Of a stretch of 64,000 bases of DNA, positions 35,313 through 44,321 are shown one piece after another. Under the pieces are notes generated by a model. The model did no database searches. It was not told the DNA's origin and saw nothing but the letters and a program-made list of their open reading frames with translations. The stretch spans positions 434,001-498,000 of the forward strand of contig JAFEBO010000003.1 of assembly GCA_018242625.1 (NCBI GenBank). The letters are read 5' to 3'. This DNA comes from Planctomycetota bacterium. Its GTDB lineage: Bacteria > Planctomycetota > Phycisphaerae > Phycisphaerales > UBA1924. The position numbers and the translations under genes are program-made. How positions within the stretch are numbered: position 1 is the stretch's first letter; every line of letters begins with the position of its first letter.

Positions 35313-35600
35313 ATGGGCTATCGAGTGCGAGAGTTCCAGGAAACGCCGAATCCGGGCGCGATCAAGTGCCTGCTGGAGCCGGCAATCGCTCCGCTGGCGC
35401 CCGGTCGGGCGGGGCCGCGGTCCTACCGGTCCGCCGCCGCCGCAAGCTCAGACCCGCTGGCCGCCCGGCTCTTTGAGGTAGCGGGTGTTGAAAACGTGCT
35501 CATCGCGACCGACTGGATCACGATCGGAAAGTCACCGTCGGCCTCGTGGAAAACGGTCAAGAAAGACGTGGAGCGGGCCCTTGCGGCGGCAAGCGACTGA
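35313..35600 (+). CDS. Nfu N-terminal domain protein (Fe-S scaffold-like)
   Basis: 95 residues from the ATG at 35313. The start VREFQETPNPGAIKCLLEP and the end DPLAARLFEVAGVENVLIAT plus WITIGKSPSASWKTVKKDVE are the Nfu N-terminal domain found ahead of NifU-like scaffolds. The C-terminal CxxC-bearing NifU domain is absent, so it is a stand-alone N domain; its role in iron-sulfur assembly is inferred only. An upstream in-frame ATG at 35271 would add 14 residues without homology. The neighbouring mutY encodes an Fe-S enzyme, which fits but does not prove a link. Confidence 0.75.
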   Translation: MGYRVREFQETPNPGAIKCLLEPAIAPLAPGRAGPRSYRSAAAASSDPLAARLFEVAGVENVLIATDWITIGKSPSASWKTVKKDVERALAAASD

Positions 35601-35646
35601 AAATCGGCGTGAAGAGCCCCGCCAGCGCGGACGTGACCGGCGCATC

Positions 35647-36696
35647 GTGCGGTTGCTCTCGGGGTGGTTCTCGAAGGCGGCGCGCCCCTTGCCCTGGCGC
35701 ACGGACCCTCGCGACCCCTATCCCTCCCTAGTCAGCGAGTTCATGCTCCAGCAGACCCAGGTTTCGCGGGTGCTGGAGAAATTCGGGCCTTTCCTGAAGC
35801 AGTTCGGCTCGCTCCGGGCGCTGGCCGGGGCATCGGAAGCAGAGGTCCTGGCAGCATGGTCGGGTCTGGGCTACTACCGGCGGGCCAGGCTGCTGCACGC
35901 CTGCGCCAAGGCCGCGGCCCGGCAGCACGGGGGACGGATTCCAAGAGATATAGAAGAACTCCGCGAACTGCCGGGGGTAGGCCGCTACACCGCGGGGGCG
36001 ATCGCCTCGATCGTCTTCGGGGACAAACACCCGATCGTCGACGGCAACGTCTGCCGGGTGCTGCAGAGACTCGAGGCACGCGAAGGGCACGCCGGGGGAA
36101 AGGATGTCGTTGGCTGGGCGTGGAAACGGGCAGAAGTACTGGTTGGGCTGACCGCGCGGGGAAAGGAGGTCGCGGCATTCAACGAAGGCCTTATGGAGCT
36201 CGGCGCGACAGTCTGCCTGCCCGGAACGCCCAGGTGTGATGAGTGCCCCCTGGCGATCGAGTGCGAGGCCCGTCGGGTCGGGGCGCAGAGGCGCATCCCG
36301 GCGCCCAAACCCCGATCGCCCCGCCGGAGGGTGTTTCACAACTGCCTCATCGTGCGAAGTGAAACGGGTGAGCTGCTGATCGAGAAGAGGCCGGGGAAGG
36401 GGCTCTGGGCATCGATGTGGCAGGCGCCGACGATCGAGACTGATGGGGCGGCCTTGGACTCGGTGGGCGAACTGCTGCGCGAGCTGCGATTGCCCCTCAA
36501 GGGATTGAAACTCGAAAACGAGAAGCCCGAGAACAGCGTCTTTCACACGACGCACCGGGCGGTTCACTTTTCGGTATGGAAGGCCCGGATGACCGGCCGC
36601 ATCGGTGCGGGCAGAACACGCCGATGGGCAAAGCCGGCGGAACTCGATTCGCTCGCGCTGGCGAACGCTCATCGGCGGCTGCTGCTCGATTCCTGA
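35647..36696 (+). CDS. mutY: A/G-specific adenine glycosylase
   Basis: 349 residues if started at the GTG at 35647 (VRLLSGWFSKAARPLPWR); the frame is open further upstream but overlaps the Nfu gene, so the start is uncertain. MutY removes adenine mispaired with 8-oxoguanine. Seen: the catalytic Glu in VSEFMLQQTQVS, the helix-hairpin-helix LPGVGRYTAGAIASIVFG followed by the catalytic Asp in PIVDGNVCRVLQ. The 4Fe-4S loop is C-x6-C-x2-C-x5-C (CLPGTPRCDECPLAIEC). A C-terminal NUDIX-like 8-oxoG recognition domain includes LLIEKRPGKGLWASMWQAP and FHTTHRAVHFSVW. Confidence 0.93.
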   Translation: MRLLSGWFSKAARPLPWRTDPRDPYPSLVSEFMLQQTQVSRVLEKFGPFLKQFGSLRALAGASEAEVLAAWSGLGYYRRARLLHACAKAAARQHGGRIPRDIEELRELPGVGRYTAGAIASIVFGDKHPIVDGNVCRVLQRLEAREGHAGGKDVVGWAWKRAEVLVGLTARGKEVAAFNEGLMELGATVCLPGTPRCDECPLAIECEARRVGAQRRIPAPKPRSPRRRVFHNCLIVRSETGELLIEKRPGKGLWASMWQAPTIETDGAALDSVGELLRELRLPLKGLKLENEKPENSVFHTTHRAVHFSVWKARMTGRIGAGRTRRWAKPAELDSLALANAHRRLLLDS

Positions 36697-36709
36697 GTAC
36701 CCTACCGCC

Positions 36710-37450
36710 GTGCTGCTCGCGATCATCATGCCGGTGTACAACGAAGCGGGCCTGCTCGAACGGGCGGCCGAACGCGTGATCGGCTGCGCACCCCCGCGCG
36801 ACGCGGCGGGGCGCGAACTGAACCGCCTCCTTGTTGTGATAGACGACGGATCAACAGACGGAACCGCCGACATCGCCCGCCACCTCGGACAGCGCGACGG
36901 GATCCGGGTCGAGTGCCTGCCCGCCAACCGGGGCAAGGGGGCGGCGGTGCGGCGGGGCATCGAACTGGCCATTGAAGCGGGCGCCGACGTTGTTGTCCTG
37001 CACGATGCCGATCTGGAGTACGACCCGGCGGACCACGCAGCGCTGCTCGCCCCGATCCTGGACGGACGCGCCGATGCGGTGATCGGCTCGCGCTTCCTGG
37101 GCCAAACGCACAGAGTGCTTTATTACTGGCATTCGCTGGCCAACCGCGCGATCACCACGCTCAGCAACATCCTGACAAACCTGAACCTGAGCGATATCGA
37201 GTGCTGCCTCAAAGCGTTCAGCCGCGAGATCGCGACGAAACTGTCTCTGCAGGAAGACCGGTTCGGCGTGGAACCGGAGATCATCGCACGGCTGGCTCGC
37301 CTTCGCCTGGGTCCGGAGTATCGCCCGGTGCGCGTGTACGAGGTGGCGGTGAGTTATTCCGGACGCACGTACGCGGAAGGAAAGAAAATCAGATGGCAGG
37401 ACGGATTTGAAGCAATCGGCGTCATCCTGAGGCGGAATCTCTGGGATTGA
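36710..37450 (+). CDS. family 2 glycosyltransferase
   Basis: 246 residues from a GTG at 36710, 13 bases after mutY. GT-A fold marks: LLAIIMPVYNEAGLLERA, VVIDDGSTDGTADIARHL, ANRGKGAAVRRGIELA, the DxD-type VVLHDADLEYDPADHAALLA, and AVIGSRFLGQTHRVLYYWHS followed by SDIECCLKAFSREIATKL. The pattern is that of dolichyl/polyprenyl-phosphate mannose synthase-like transferases, which load a lipid carrier from a nucleotide sugar. There is no long membrane extension. The following permease gene starts 48 bases later. Confidence 0.87.
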   Translation: MLLAIIMPVYNEAGLLERAAERVIGCAPPRDAAGRELNRLLVVIDDGSTDGTADIARHLGQRDGIRVECLPANRGKGAAVRRGIELAIEAGADVVVLHDADLEYDPADHAALLAPILDGRADAVIGSRFLGQTHRVLYYWHSLANRAITTLSNILTNLNLSDIECCLKAFSREIATKLSLQEDRFGVEPEIIARLARLRLGPEYRPVRVYEVAVSYSGRTYAEGKKIRWQDGFEAIGVILRRNLWD

Positions 37451-37498
37451 GCGGCGGCGTGCATCGCGCGTGCCGCCTCCGTCGAACTACCCTGCGCC

Positions 37499-38635
37499 GT
37501 GTTCCGCATCGCTCTCCGCATGCTCTTTGGTGACCGCACGAAGTACCTGACTCTGGTGCTCTCGCTGGCGTTCGCCACGATGCTCATGAACCAGCAGGGT
37601 GCAATCTTCCTCGGCCTGCTCACGCAGGCGACAGGGCCGCTCCAGAATGTCGGGCAGGCCGACCTCTGGGTGGTGGACCCGGGCACGGACTGGGTCGCCG
37701 AGTACCGGCCTCTGAGCGACCAGAAATTGGCGCGGGTGCGGAGCGTGCCGGGGGTCGCCTGGGCCGAGCCGTTCTTCAGCAACTACGCGATCACTGAACT
37801 GAAGAACGGAAGCTTCAAGCGCGTGCAGGTGCTCGGCCTTTCGCGTACGACACTCGCCGGCCGCCCTCCCGAGATGGTCGAGGGCCGGCTGGAGGACCTC
37901 TGGACGCCCGACGCGATCGTCGTCGAGATCAAGAGCCGCGAGAAACTCGGCGGAGTCAAGATCGGCGACACACTCAAAATCAACGACCGCAGGGCCGTTG
38001 TTGTTGGTTTCTGCAAGGCCAGGCAGGGCTTTGAGAGCAACGCGATCATCTACACGACGTTCGACAACGCCATCCGGTTCACGCCCGTGGGCCGCAAGGC
38101 GATCAGCTACATACTGGTCAAGGCGAAGGACCCAGGATCCCTCGAGCGCGTGAAAGAGGGGATCAACGCGCTCGGGGATGTCACGGCCCTGACGACCGAA
38201 GAGTTCCGCTTCCGGACCATGAGCTACATCACCGTCGCGACGGGGATCGGCTTTAACTTCGGCATCACCATCGCTCTCGGCTTTGTTGTCGGCCTGCTTC
38301 TTTCCGCCAGCGTGTTTTATCAGTTCACGATCGAGAACCTGCGGCAGTTCGCCACCCTCAAGGCGCTCGGCGCATCGGGGCGGCTGCTGACGGGCATGGT
38401 GCTCCTGCAGGCCATGACGGTGGGCCTCATCGGGTACGGGCTGGGCCTGGGAATGGCGGGACTCTTCACCATCTACACCGTGCGGAGCGAGAGCGAGCTC
38501 TCCGCCAAGCTTCCCTGGCAGCTGCTGCTCATCTCGCTGGTGTCCATGGTGCTCACGGTGATGCTCGGGAGCGTTCTGAGCCTGCGCCGTGTTGTGACAG
38601 TAAGCCCGGGCAGTGTTTTCGGAGCGACCGCGTGA
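37499..38635 (+). CDS. DevC-like ABC transporter permease (FtsX/MacB type)
   Basis: 378 residues from a GTG at 37499. An N-terminal membrane helix (YLTLVLSLAFATMLMNQQGA) is followed by a periplasmic domain of about 190 residues (GQADLWVVDPGTDWVAEYRP). Three C-terminal helices follow, with the FtsX-type text LRQFATLKALGASGRLLTGM between the first two. The N-terminal region resembles the DevC heterocyst glycolipid exporter family. It is followed by its probable membrane-fusion partner at 38685, but no ATPase gene is adjacent. Confidence 0.82.
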   Translation: MFRIALRMLFGDRTKYLTLVLSLAFATMLMNQQGAIFLGLLTQATGPLQNVGQADLWVVDPGTDWVAEYRPLSDQKLARVRSVPGVAWAEPFFSNYAITELKNGSFKRVQVLGLSRTTLAGRPPEMVEGRLEDLWTPDAIVVEIKSREKLGGVKIGDTLKINDRRAVVVGFCKARQGFESNAIIYTTFDNAIRFTPVGRKAISYILVKAKDPGSLERVKEGINALGDVTALTTEEFRFRTMSYITVATGIGFNFGITIALGFVVGLLLSASVFYQFTIENLRQFATLKALGASGRLLTGMVLLQAMTVGLIGYGLGLGMAGLFTIYTVRSESELSAKLPWQLLLISLVSMVLTVMLGSVLSLRRVVTVSPGSVFGATA

Positions 38636-38684
38636 AGCGAGCGAACGCAACCTACCCCGGGCGGGGGAATCCTGGAGTCGAGCG

Positions 38685-39731
38685 ATGCTGCGCTGGGTGA
38701 CAATCGTGCTGTCGGTGATCGGCCTGCTCATCGGGATCGCGGCGGTAGCCACGGGAAAACGAGAGATTCCCGATGCCCCCCTCGCCCGCCCGGCGAGCGT
38801 GAACCCGTTCACCAAAGGCGTGGCCGCGCTCGGGATCGTGGAGCCCGCCGGCCGCGCGGTCGAGATCGCGGCCCCCGAACCCGGTCTCGTTGTGGAAGTG
38901 CTGGTGGGCGTCGGCGACAAGGTCCGCACGGATCAGCCCCTCATGAGGCTCGACGCCCGATCGATCGACTCGCAGATTCTCCGCGCTCAGGGCGAACTGA
39001 GAGCCCGGGAAGCGGAGATCGATCGCTGGCATGCGCTCCCCAGGGCGGAGGATGTCCCGCCGCTGGAGGCGGGCCTCGAGCGCGCCAAGGCGGCCCTCAA
39101 AGACGCGCAGGACAAACGCCAGCGCACGACCGACGCCGTCAAGTCGGGCGCCATGTCGGCGCGCGATGTCGCCGCGGCCGAGGCGGCGGTCGAGATGGCG
39201 ATCGCCGAGGTCGCCTCGGCCGATGCTTCGCTGGCTCGCCTCAAGGCCGGCGGATGGAAAGCAGATCTTGAAGTGGCGCAGGCCAACGCCGCCGCCATCC
39301 GCGCGCAGATTGCCGCGCTCGAGATTCTCAAGGACCGTCTCACCGTGCGCGCCCCGCGCGACGGCACCGTGCTACGCCGCGAAGTCGAGCCCGGCGAGTA
39401 CGTGCTCGGGCCGAGCGCTTCCAAAGCGCCCCTGGTGATCGGCGATCTTTCAAAGCTGCACGTGCGCGGCCAGGTCGATGAGGAGGACTTTGCCGCCATA
39501 GGACCCGGGTCCGCGGCCGTCGGCCGGACCCGGGGCGTCCAGCCGCACGAACTGAAATTGAAACTGCTGAGAATCGAGCCGTTCGCCCGCCCCAAGCAGA
39601 CGCTCAGCGGCGCCAACTCCGAGCGCACCGACACCCGGGTCATCGATGTTCTGCTCGAAGTGGAACCGCAGGACGGTGTGGTGCTCGTGCCGGGTCAGGC
39701 GGTCGATGTGTTTCTTGATTCGGTGAAATGA
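38685..39731 (+). CDS. HlyD/DevB-like membrane-fusion protein
   Basis: 348 residues from the ATG at 38685 with GGAG upstream. One N-terminal membrane helix (VTIVLSVIGLLIGIAAVATG) leads to a barrel-sandwich hybrid domain split in two: VEPAGRAVEIAAPEPGLVVE with VGVGDKVRTDQPLMRLDARS, and LTVRAPRDGTVLRREVEPGE. Between them lies an Ala-rich coiled-coil hairpin (about 95-205). It should bridge an inner-membrane transporter to an outer-membrane channel, and the permease gene directly upstream is the likely partner. Confidence 0.85.
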   Translation: MLRWVTIVLSVIGLLIGIAAVATGKREIPDAPLARPASVNPFTKGVAALGIVEPAGRAVEIAAPEPGLVVEVLVGVGDKVRTDQPLMRLDARSIDSQILRAQGELRAREAEIDRWHALPRAEDVPPLEAGLERAKAALKDAQDKRQRTTDAVKSGAMSARDVAAAEAAVEMAIAEVASADASLARLKAGGWKADLEVAQANAAAIRAQIAALEILKDRLTVRAPRDGTVLRREVEPGEYVLGPSASKAPLVIGDLSKLHVRGQVDEEDFAAIGPGSAAVGRTRGVQPHELKLKLLRIEPFARPKQTLSGANSERTDTRVIDVLLEVEPQDGVVLVPGQAVDVFLDSVK

Positions 39732-39735
39732 AACG

Positions 39736-40581
39736 TCAGGCCGGGTTGAAGAGGGCCGACATCGCGATCGCGCCCGCGACCATCACGTTGAGAGAATCAA
39801 CGCCCGGCCGCTGCGGAATCCGGCAGCGGATCTCGGCCTGCCGGAGAGTATCGGGCATCAAGCCCGGCCCCTCGGCGCCCAGCAGCAGCGCCACCTTGCG
39901 GCCTTTCAATCGCGTGTTCAGTTCCCGCGCGCAGCTCTGCAGATCCATCGAATCGGCCGAAGGCGTCAACGCGATCGTCACAAACCCGGCGCGCCCCAGC
40001 TCATCAATCGCGTTCTCACCCATCGCTGCAAACGGCACACGCAGAGCGTGCCCCATCGAAACGCGGATCGATTTGCGATACAGGGGGTCGCAGCAGCCCG
40101 GCGAGAGCGCCACGGCCGAACCAGCCGGACACAGCGCAGAAGCGCACCGGAAGATGCCCCCCACGTTGTCAACGTTGGTCAGCCCCTCCAGAAAAATCAC
40201 CGCCGACGATTGCTCAAGCAGGACCCGGCGCCCCGTCTCATCGAGCGGGGCCTTGCGTGCGCCGGCAGCAAGGATCCCGCGGTGGAACCGGAGCCCCAGA
40301 AGCTCGGTCATGACCCTCTCGGACATCGTGTAGATGGGCGCATCGCCGGGCACCCGGGAGAGCAGCGGCGCGAGAGACTCGAGCTTCGTGTCGGCGACGA
40401 GCACGCTGCGACAGTCAAACGTCGACTGCAAAAGGTGCTCTACAACGAAATGGCCTTCGCATATGAAACAGCCGTGGGGAGAACGGGCATCGATGCCCCG
40501 GCCCAGGTCCCCCTCTTTCAGGCGGAAATACTCGCGAACGCGCGCATCGGCAGAATCGGAAATTGCAATAGCCCGTGACAT
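39736..40581 (-). CDS. TrmH/SpoU-family RNA 2'-O-methyltransferase
   Basis: 281 residues from the ATG at 40581; the longer frame upstream carries no homology. An N-terminal substrate-binding region (GCFICEGHFVVEHLLQSTFD) is followed by the knotted SPOUT domain. Its three motifs are FLEGLTNVDNVGGIFRCASA (motif 1), VALLLGAEGPGLMPDTLR (motif 2) and CRIPQRPGVDSLNVMVAGAI (motif 3). The family uses S-adenosylmethionine to methylate ribose in tRNA or rRNA; the target here is unknown. Convergent with the membrane-fusion gene, 4-base gap. Confidence 0.88.
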   Translation of the reverse strand: MSRAIAISDSADARVREYFRLKEGDLGRGIDARSPHGCFICEGHFVVEHLLQSTFDCRSVLVADTKLESLAPLLSRVPGDAPIYTMSERVMTELLGLRFHRGILAAGARKAPLDETGRRVLLEQSSAVIFLEGLTNVDNVGGIFRCASALCPAGSAVALSPGCCDPLYRKSIRVSMGHALRVPFAAMGENAIDELGRAGFVTIALTPSADSMDLQSCARELNTRLKGRKVALLLGAEGPGLMPDTLRQAEIRCRIPQRPGVDSLNVMVAGAIAMSALFNPA

Positions 40582-40862
40582 GTGGGAAGCGATCTGAAAC
40601 CCGTGCGAGGACGGAACCGATCCGCCGCGAAAATGGAAGCGACGGTGTTCGTCTTTTAGACTAGCGCCGGCAGAGCGTACGGTTTTCTCAAGACCGGACT
40701 CACCCCGCACCCCGATCCTTGATGTTGGACAGCCGGGCACGCCGTCGCCGATATGCTGGGCGGTGCATTGGATGCGGGTACTGCCTCGGCGGCGTACCAA
40801 TCCATGCTCCTTGCCCCAAATCTGGCGGGCGAGCACCACACGGCCCACCTCCTGGATAAACG

Positions 40863-41738
40863 ATGGAACTCTGGCAAGCGATTGTTCTTGGACTGGTCGA
40901 GGGAATCACGGAATACCTGCCGGTCAGCTCGACCGGGCACCTGATCATCGCGGGCGACCTTCTGAAGCTGGATCGTCCCGAAACAAAGGCCTCGCTCGAC
41001 GCGTTCTGCGTCATCATCCAGGGTGGGGCGATTCTCGCCGTGCTCGCTCTTTATTTCCCACGCTTTCTCCAGATGCTCAAGGGCCTGGCCGGTCGCGACC
41101 CCGCCGGCTTTCGCATCTTTGTCAACATCGTCGTTGCGTTTCTCCCCGCGGCCCTCGTCGGCATCGTGCTGAAAAAGCACATCGAAGAAAGGCTCTTTCA
41201 CCTGGGGCCGGTGGTTTTCTCGCTCGTGATCGGCGGCCTTTACATGATCGGGGTTGAGCTCTGGCGTCGCTCGCGCAAGCCGATGCGCGGCGGGATCGAG
41301 GGCAAGCGCGTCGAGGAGATGACCCCGGGAGACGCGCTCGTGGTCGGACTCCTGCAGATCGTCTCGCTCTGGCCCGGGACCAGCCGCTCGATGATGACAA
41401 TCACCGCAGGCTATTTCCGGGGTCTGAAGCCCGCGGCGGCCGCGGAATTCAGCTTCCTGCTGGGAATGCCCACCCTGCTCGCCGCAACTCTCTACACGCT
41501 TTACAAGGATCACGCCCAGGCCAAAGCCGCCGGCACCAAGAACATGCTGGAGGTGCTGGGGGCAAAGCCGGTCCTCATCGGCATCGCGGTGGCGGCGGTG
41601 AGTGCCTTCATCGCCGTGAAATGGCTGGTGGGTTTCCTCAACCGCCACGGCCTGACCGGATTCGGCATCTATCGAATCGTGATCGGCGCGGCGCTTCTGG
41701 CTCTGGCGCTGGCCGGCGTTGTGACCGTCAACAAGTAA
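40863..41738 (+). CDS. uppP: undecaprenyl-diphosphatase
   Basis: 291 residues, polytopic. UppP/BacA dephosphorylates undecaprenyl diphosphate to recycle the lipid carrier for peptidoglycan and surface polymers. Motifs: VLGLVEGITEYLPVSSTGHL (first conserved Glu-rich block and Ser) near residue 8, FCVIIQGGAILAVLALYFPR, and LWPGTSRSMMTITAG near residue 168 with the catalytic-loop Arg. About eight hydrophobic segments can be counted. The 281 bases upstream (40582-40862) show no other gene. Confidence 0.95.
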   Translation: MELWQAIVLGLVEGITEYLPVSSTGHLIIAGDLLKLDRPETKASLDAFCVIIQGGAILAVLALYFPRFLQMLKGLAGRDPAGFRIFVNIVVAFLPAALVGIVLKKHIEERLFHLGPVVFSLVIGGLYMIGVELWRRSRKPMRGGIEGKRVEEMTPGDALVVGLLQIVSLWPGTSRSMMTITAGYFRGLKPAAAAEFSFLLGMPTLLAATLYTLYKDHAQAKAAGTKNMLEVLGAKPVLIGIAVAAVSAFIAVKWLVGFLNRHGLTGFGIYRIVIGAALLALALAGVVTVNK

Positions 41739-41795
41739 GGCCGAAGATCGCCGCCACCCGCCGGGGACGGGCCCGCCCCCCAACAATCCGCCCGC

Positions 41796-43049
41796 ATGAG
41801 TTCCAAGACCTCGTTTCCGAAGGCCAAGATCAACGTTGTCCTCGTGGAGTCCATCCATCCGCGGGCCGTCGAGCTTTTCAAGGCCGAGGGCTTCCAGGTG
41901 CAGACCATGGCCGGTGCGCCCGACGCCCGGAAACTGGCATCACTCGCGGCCGACGCCCATGTCCTGGGCATCCGATCCAAGAGCGATGTGACGCGGGAGA
42001 TCCTGGACGCAGCGCCCAAGCTTCTGACCATCGGGGCCTTCTGCATCGGCACGAACCAGATCGCGACCGATCACGCCCGCAAGAAGGGTGTTCCGGTCTT
42101 CAACTCACCTTTCAGCAACACGCGGAGCGTGGCGGAACTCACCATTGCCGAAGCCATCGGGCTCCACCGCGGCCTGGGCGACAAAACGATGCAGATGCAC
42201 CGCGGCGAGTGGGATAAGTCGGCCGCCGGATCGCACGAGGTCCGCGGACGGACGATCGGCATCGTGGGCTACGGACACATCGGCTCCCAGGTCTCGGTTC
42301 TGGCAGAGGCGATGGGCATGCGTGTGCTGTTCTTCGACATCGTGCCCAAGATGGCGCTGGGCAACGCCCGTTCCGTGCGCGGGCTCAAAGAGTTGCTCGA
42401 GGCGAGCGACGTCGTCTCGCTGCACGTGCCGGCGACCAGGCAGACAGAAGGCATGATCGGCAAGGCGGAACTCGCCCGCATGAAGAAGGGCAGCTACCTC
42501 ATCAACAACGCCCGCGGAAGCGTTGTCGATGTGGATGCGCTCGCCGCCGCGCTCAAGTCGGGGCACGTCGCGGGCGCCGCGCTCGATGTCTTCCCGGACG
42601 AGCCCGCCGCCAAGGGAGATCGGTTCACCAGCCCGCTGCAGGGCCTGGCCAACGTGCTGCTCACGCCCCATGTCGGCGGCAGCACCGAAGAAGCCCAGGA
42701 AGCGATCGCCGAAGACGTCTGCGACAAATTGATCAAGTTCGTGAACGTGGGATCGACCGGAGGGGCCGTCAACGTTCCGGAGGTCGAACTCCCCGAGCAG
42801 ATCATCCGCGATGGCACCCGGACCGTGCGCCCCCACCGCATTCTCCACTTCCACAAGAACGTGCCCGGCGTGCTGAGCAAGATGCACTCGCTCATCGCCC
42901 AGATGAACGCCAACATCAGCGCCGAATACCTCCGCACGAGCGACGACGTGGGCTACGTCGTGCTCGACGTGGATCCGAGCGACGCGGAGGCGATCCGCCG
43001 CAAGCTCGCGGATATCCCCGAGACCATCCGCGTTCGCGTGCTCTGGTAG
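41796..43049 (+). CDS. serA: D-3-phosphoglycerate dehydrogenase
   Basis: 417 residues, the length of the short E. coli-type enzyme with a C-terminal ACT domain. It oxidises 3-phosphoglycerate in the first step of serine synthesis. Seen: IGIRSKSDV-like substrate loop (VLGIRSKSDVT), FCIGTNQIA, the Rossmann motif IGIVGYGHIGSQVSVLAEAM, LHVPATRQTEGMIG, LINNARGSVVDVDAL (catalytic Arg), ALDVFPDEPA and LTPHVGGSTEEAQEAI (catalytic His). The ACT domain (about 340-417) has ILHFHKNVPGVLSKMHSLIA, which in the family binds serine for feedback inhibition. It follows uppP by 57 bases. Confidence 0.95.
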   Translation: MSSKTSFPKAKINVVLVESIHPRAVELFKAEGFQVQTMAGAPDARKLASLAADAHVLGIRSKSDVTREILDAAPKLLTIGAFCIGTNQIATDHARKKGVPVFNSPFSNTRSVAELTIAEAIGLHRGLGDKTMQMHRGEWDKSAAGSHEVRGRTIGIVGYGHIGSQVSVLAEAMGMRVLFFDIVPKMALGNARSVRGLKELLEASDVVSLHVPATRQTEGMIGKAELARMKKGSYLINNARGSVVDVDALAAALKSGHVAGAALDVFPDEPAAKGDRFTSPLQGLANVLLTPHVGGSTEEAQEAIAEDVCDKLIKFVNVGSTGGAVNVPEVELPEQIIRDGTRTVRPHRILHFHKNVPGVLSKMHSLIAQMNANISAEYLRTSDDVGYVVLDVDPSDAEAIRRKLADIPETIRVRVLW

Positions 43050-43052
43050 CCG

Positions 43053-43820
43053 TCAATTCCGGACCGGAACAAACGCGGCGAGATTTCTCTCGGCGTCGCG
43101 CAGCTCTTCGAATCCGATCCCAAACAGGCTCTCGAGCGCAGGCGCACGGAGCACCTCCGCGCACGGCCCGCACGCCAGCAACCGGCCCGAAGCCCCCAGC
43201 AGCAGAACCTCGTCCGCAAAGCGCAGCGCAAGCGCCAGATCGTGCAGAACCACAACCACCCCGGCCCCGCGCCGGGCCGTCCGCCGCAGCAGCTCCATCG
43301 CGCCCAGCGCGTGCACGGGATCCATCGCCGAAACCGGCTCGTCGGCAAGCAGAAACTTGCCCTCTGGCTTGGGCCCCATCTGCGCGAGCGTGCGGGCAAG
43401 TGTCACCCTCTGCTGCTGCCCCGCGCTCAGCGCCGCAAAGGGCTCTTCGGCCAGCTCAAGCACACCCACGCTCCCAAGCGCCTCACGCGCCGCAGTCGGC
43501 CCTCCACGCGCGCCGTAAAGCCCCATCGCCGCAACCTGCGCCACCGTGTAATCAAACGCGACCAGCGAATTTTGCGGCATATACGCGATGCATCCCGCGC
43601 GGGCCGTCTCAGTCATGTTCACCACGGGCGCCCCACCAAAAAGCACACGCCCACGCGTGGGCGCGCGCAACCCCGCCAGCAGCCGAAGCAGAGTCGACTT
43701 CCCGGCCCCGTTCGGACCCAGCAGAACGGTGAGGCGGGCGGGAGCAAGGGAGGCGGTCACGGCGTTTACCACGGGGCGCGCGGGGGTGTAGCCGAAAGTT
43801 GCTTCCTCGAGGACGAGCAT
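43053..43820 (-). CDS. ABC importer ATP-binding protein (iron-siderophore/haem/B12 type)
   Basis: 255 residues from the ATG at 43820. Walker A GPNGAGKSTLLRLLAGL near residue 34, Q-loop YMPQNS, signature LSAGQQQRVTLARTLAQ, Walker B FLLADEPVSAMDPVHAL and switch His in VVVLHDLALALRF. The text around the Q-loop and signature resembles the FecE/HmuV/BtuD group that energises uptake of ferric chelates, haem or cobalamin. No permease or binding protein is adjacent; a BtuF-like lipoprotein gene is 38 kb away at 4033. It converges on serA with a 3-base gap. Confidence 0.85.
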   Translation of the reverse strand: MLVLEEATFGYTPARPVVNAVTASLAPARLTVLLGPNGAGKSTLLRLLAGLRAPTRGRVLFGGAPVVNMTETARAGCIAYMPQNSLVAFDYTVAQVAAMGLYGARGGPTAAREALGSVGVLELAEEPFAALSAGQQQRVTLARTLAQMGPKPEGKFLLADEPVSAMDPVHALGAMELLRRTARRGAGVVVVLHDLALALRFADEVLLLGASGRLLACGPCAEVLRAPALESLFGIGFEELRDAERNLAAFVPVRN

Positions 43821-43846
43821 CCGTTCAAGGGTACCGCACCGGGGTT

Positions 43847-44302
43847 TCAGGAGAGGGCGCGCAGCATCTGCCGCCACTCGCCGTAGCGGTATTCGATCTG
43901 GTGGCGGTCGTGGAGCCCCCGGATCAGTTCGAGAGCCCTCTCAGTGAGGTCGTTCTGCCACTGTTGAGCCGAAGCATCGCAGAAGTACACGCGGCAGCCG
44001 CTGGGCTTGATCCGGTGCACACCGCAGAGGTTCTTTTCCTGAAAGACACACCCGGGAAGATTGCCGGCCGGGAGCGCGAGCGGGGCCGAAAGCCGGGAGA
44101 CGCAGTAAGCGGCTTCGAGCCCGGTGGTGTAAAGCAGGTGCCCGGCTTTTTCAAAGTTGCAGCATCGGCCGCTCGCCCAGCAGGCGGGGCCGCGGGCCTC
44201 GATCTGCTCGGCGATGAGCTCGTAGATTGCCTCGAGCCCGAGCGCGACCTCGGGTCGCCGGGCGGCGGCCAGCCAGTGCGATGGAAGATCAGCGTCGGTC
44301 AC
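43847..44302 (-). CDS. YkgJ-type Cys-cluster protein (first of two)
   Basis: 151 residues if started at a GTG at 44302; an ATG at 44368 would overlap the next gene. The cysteine pattern ACWASGRCCNFEKAGH, then YC, GCVFQEKNLCGVHRIKPSGC and YFCD is that of the YkgJ (zinc- or iron-chelating) family. Function is not established; metal or Fe-S binding is presumed. It lies between the ABC ATPase (26 bases away) and a second YkgJ-type gene, all on the minus strand, so a common transcript is likely. Confidence 0.75.
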   Translation of the reverse strand: MTDADLPSHWLAAARRPEVALGLEAIYELIAEQIEARGPACWASGRCCNFEKAGHLLYTTGLEAAYCVSRLSAPLALPAGNLPGCVFQEKNLCGVHRIKPSGCRVYFCDASAQQWQNDLTERALELIRGLHDRHQIEYRYGEWRQMLRALS

Positions 44303-44321
44303 GGCGGTATTGAAGGTCGAT

